Shown here one piece after another: positions 55,666-55,774 of a stretch of DNA of 55,774 nucleotides (position 1 is its first letter; every line of letters starts with the position of its first letter). The DNA is taken from the NCBI GenBank assembly GCA_001824435.1, contig MHXH01000026.1, positions 1 through 55,774 on the forward strand, in the 5' to 3' direction. The stretch is from Parcubacteria group bacterium RIFCSPLOWO2_01_FULL_48_18 (GTDB taxonomy: Bacteria > Patescibacteriota > Minisyncoccia > UBA6257 > WO2-01-48-18). The notes below the pieces were generated by a model. It saw only the letters and a program-made list of their open reading frames with translations. It had not been told where the DNA came from and did no database searches. Position numbers and translations under genes: made by a program.

Positions 55666-55774
55666 TTAGGAAAGCTCTTTTCGTAATCCGTTACGACCCA
55701 AATTTAGCCAATACTCCGTTTCTTCGGTGGCGTTGCCTTTGATAAATTTTTCTTGATGACCGCCCATAAATTCC
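55666..55774 (-). CDS. C-terminal end of an unidentified gene (N-terminus outside window)
   Basis: An open frame enters from the right edge and ends at TAA 55668-55666. The visible tail reads G-G-H-Q-E-K-F-I-K-G-N-A-T-E-E-T-E-Y-W-L then N-L-G-R-N-G-L-R-K-E-L-S. The tight spacing to the hydrolase-Nudix start suggests co-transcription. Too little is visible to name it. Confidence 0.5.
   Translation of the reverse strand, partial: EFMGGHQEKFIKGNATEETEYWLNLGRNGLRKELS

Noticed and set aside
1-55774. tRNA, rRNA, tmRNA or riboswitch genes
   Set aside because: I looked through the spacers for T-loop signatures and conserved cores and found none. A covariance-model search would be needed to exclude them fully.

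Overview
The window reads as a chromosome segment of a Candidate Phyla Radiation (Patescibacteria) bacterium, most likely of the Parcubacteria group. The evidence is a giant secreted protein with the recurring T-Q-x-H-Y-R-W-x-N-D-D-G module typical of Parcubacteria surface proteins, compact ribosomal proteins and synthetases, an RNA polymerase alpha subunit without its C-terminal domain, DUF5680 and FtsA-like proteins, and spacers packed with small dispersed repeats. Most genes are on the minus strand; the clear exception is a block at 24.7-32.6 kb. No rRNA, tRNA or CRISPR was seen. The standard code appears to be used: TAA, TAG and TGA all end full-length genes. Region 1 (1-7.7 kb): one open frame for a secreted beta-repeat protein of more than 2,550 residues, running off the left edge. 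Region 2 (7.8-24.5 kb): core genes in minus-strand order murA, a second mreB, DNA polymerase III delta-prime, a YCF48-like propeller, frr, a toxin-antitoxin pair, rseP, proS, mreB, mreC, mreD, PBP2, greA, lysS, lemA. This covers cell shape, peptidoglycan precursor and cross-linking, and translation. Its spacers carry at least three families of palindromic or inverted-repeat elements, some of which supply ribosome binding sites or C-terminal codons to adjacent genes. Region 3 (24.7-34.7 kb) is the most unusual part: a cargo-like island with strong AAAGGAGG-type ribosome binding sites and separate consensus promoters and terminators. It encodes a His-rich protein, a two-module Ycf46-like AAA+ ATPase, two von Willebrand A (vWA) proteins sharing a Lys-rich C-terminal tail, a pyruvate-kinase-like barrel, an adenylosuccinate-synthetase-like protein with altered active-site positions, and, convergently, a large protein with a minimal nucleotidyltransferase motif. 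I do not recognise this as a described system. The AAA+/vWA pairing resembles MoxR/chelatase-type remodelling machines, and the two metabolic-enzyme homologues suggest an attached small-molecule or nucleotide chemistry; both points are inference. Region 4 (34.7-44.4 kb): a cupredoxin-like protein, a membrane protein, the operon infA-rpmJ-rpsM-rpsK-rpsD-rpoA-rplQ-rplM-rpsI (promoter visible, nearly leaderless infA), and a pair encoding a membrane protein and an FtsA/PilM-like protein. Region 5 (44.4-55.8 kb): AT-richer accessory genes, including a CPBP protease, a transaldolase remnant ending in a palindrome, DUF5680, two PP2C-type phosphatases, a toxin-antitoxin pair whose toxin has an amber codon at position 4, a P-loop kinase, a VOC protein, a UDG-like protein, a transketolase with an in-frame repeat insertion, DUF2061, and a hydrolase-Nudix fusion.
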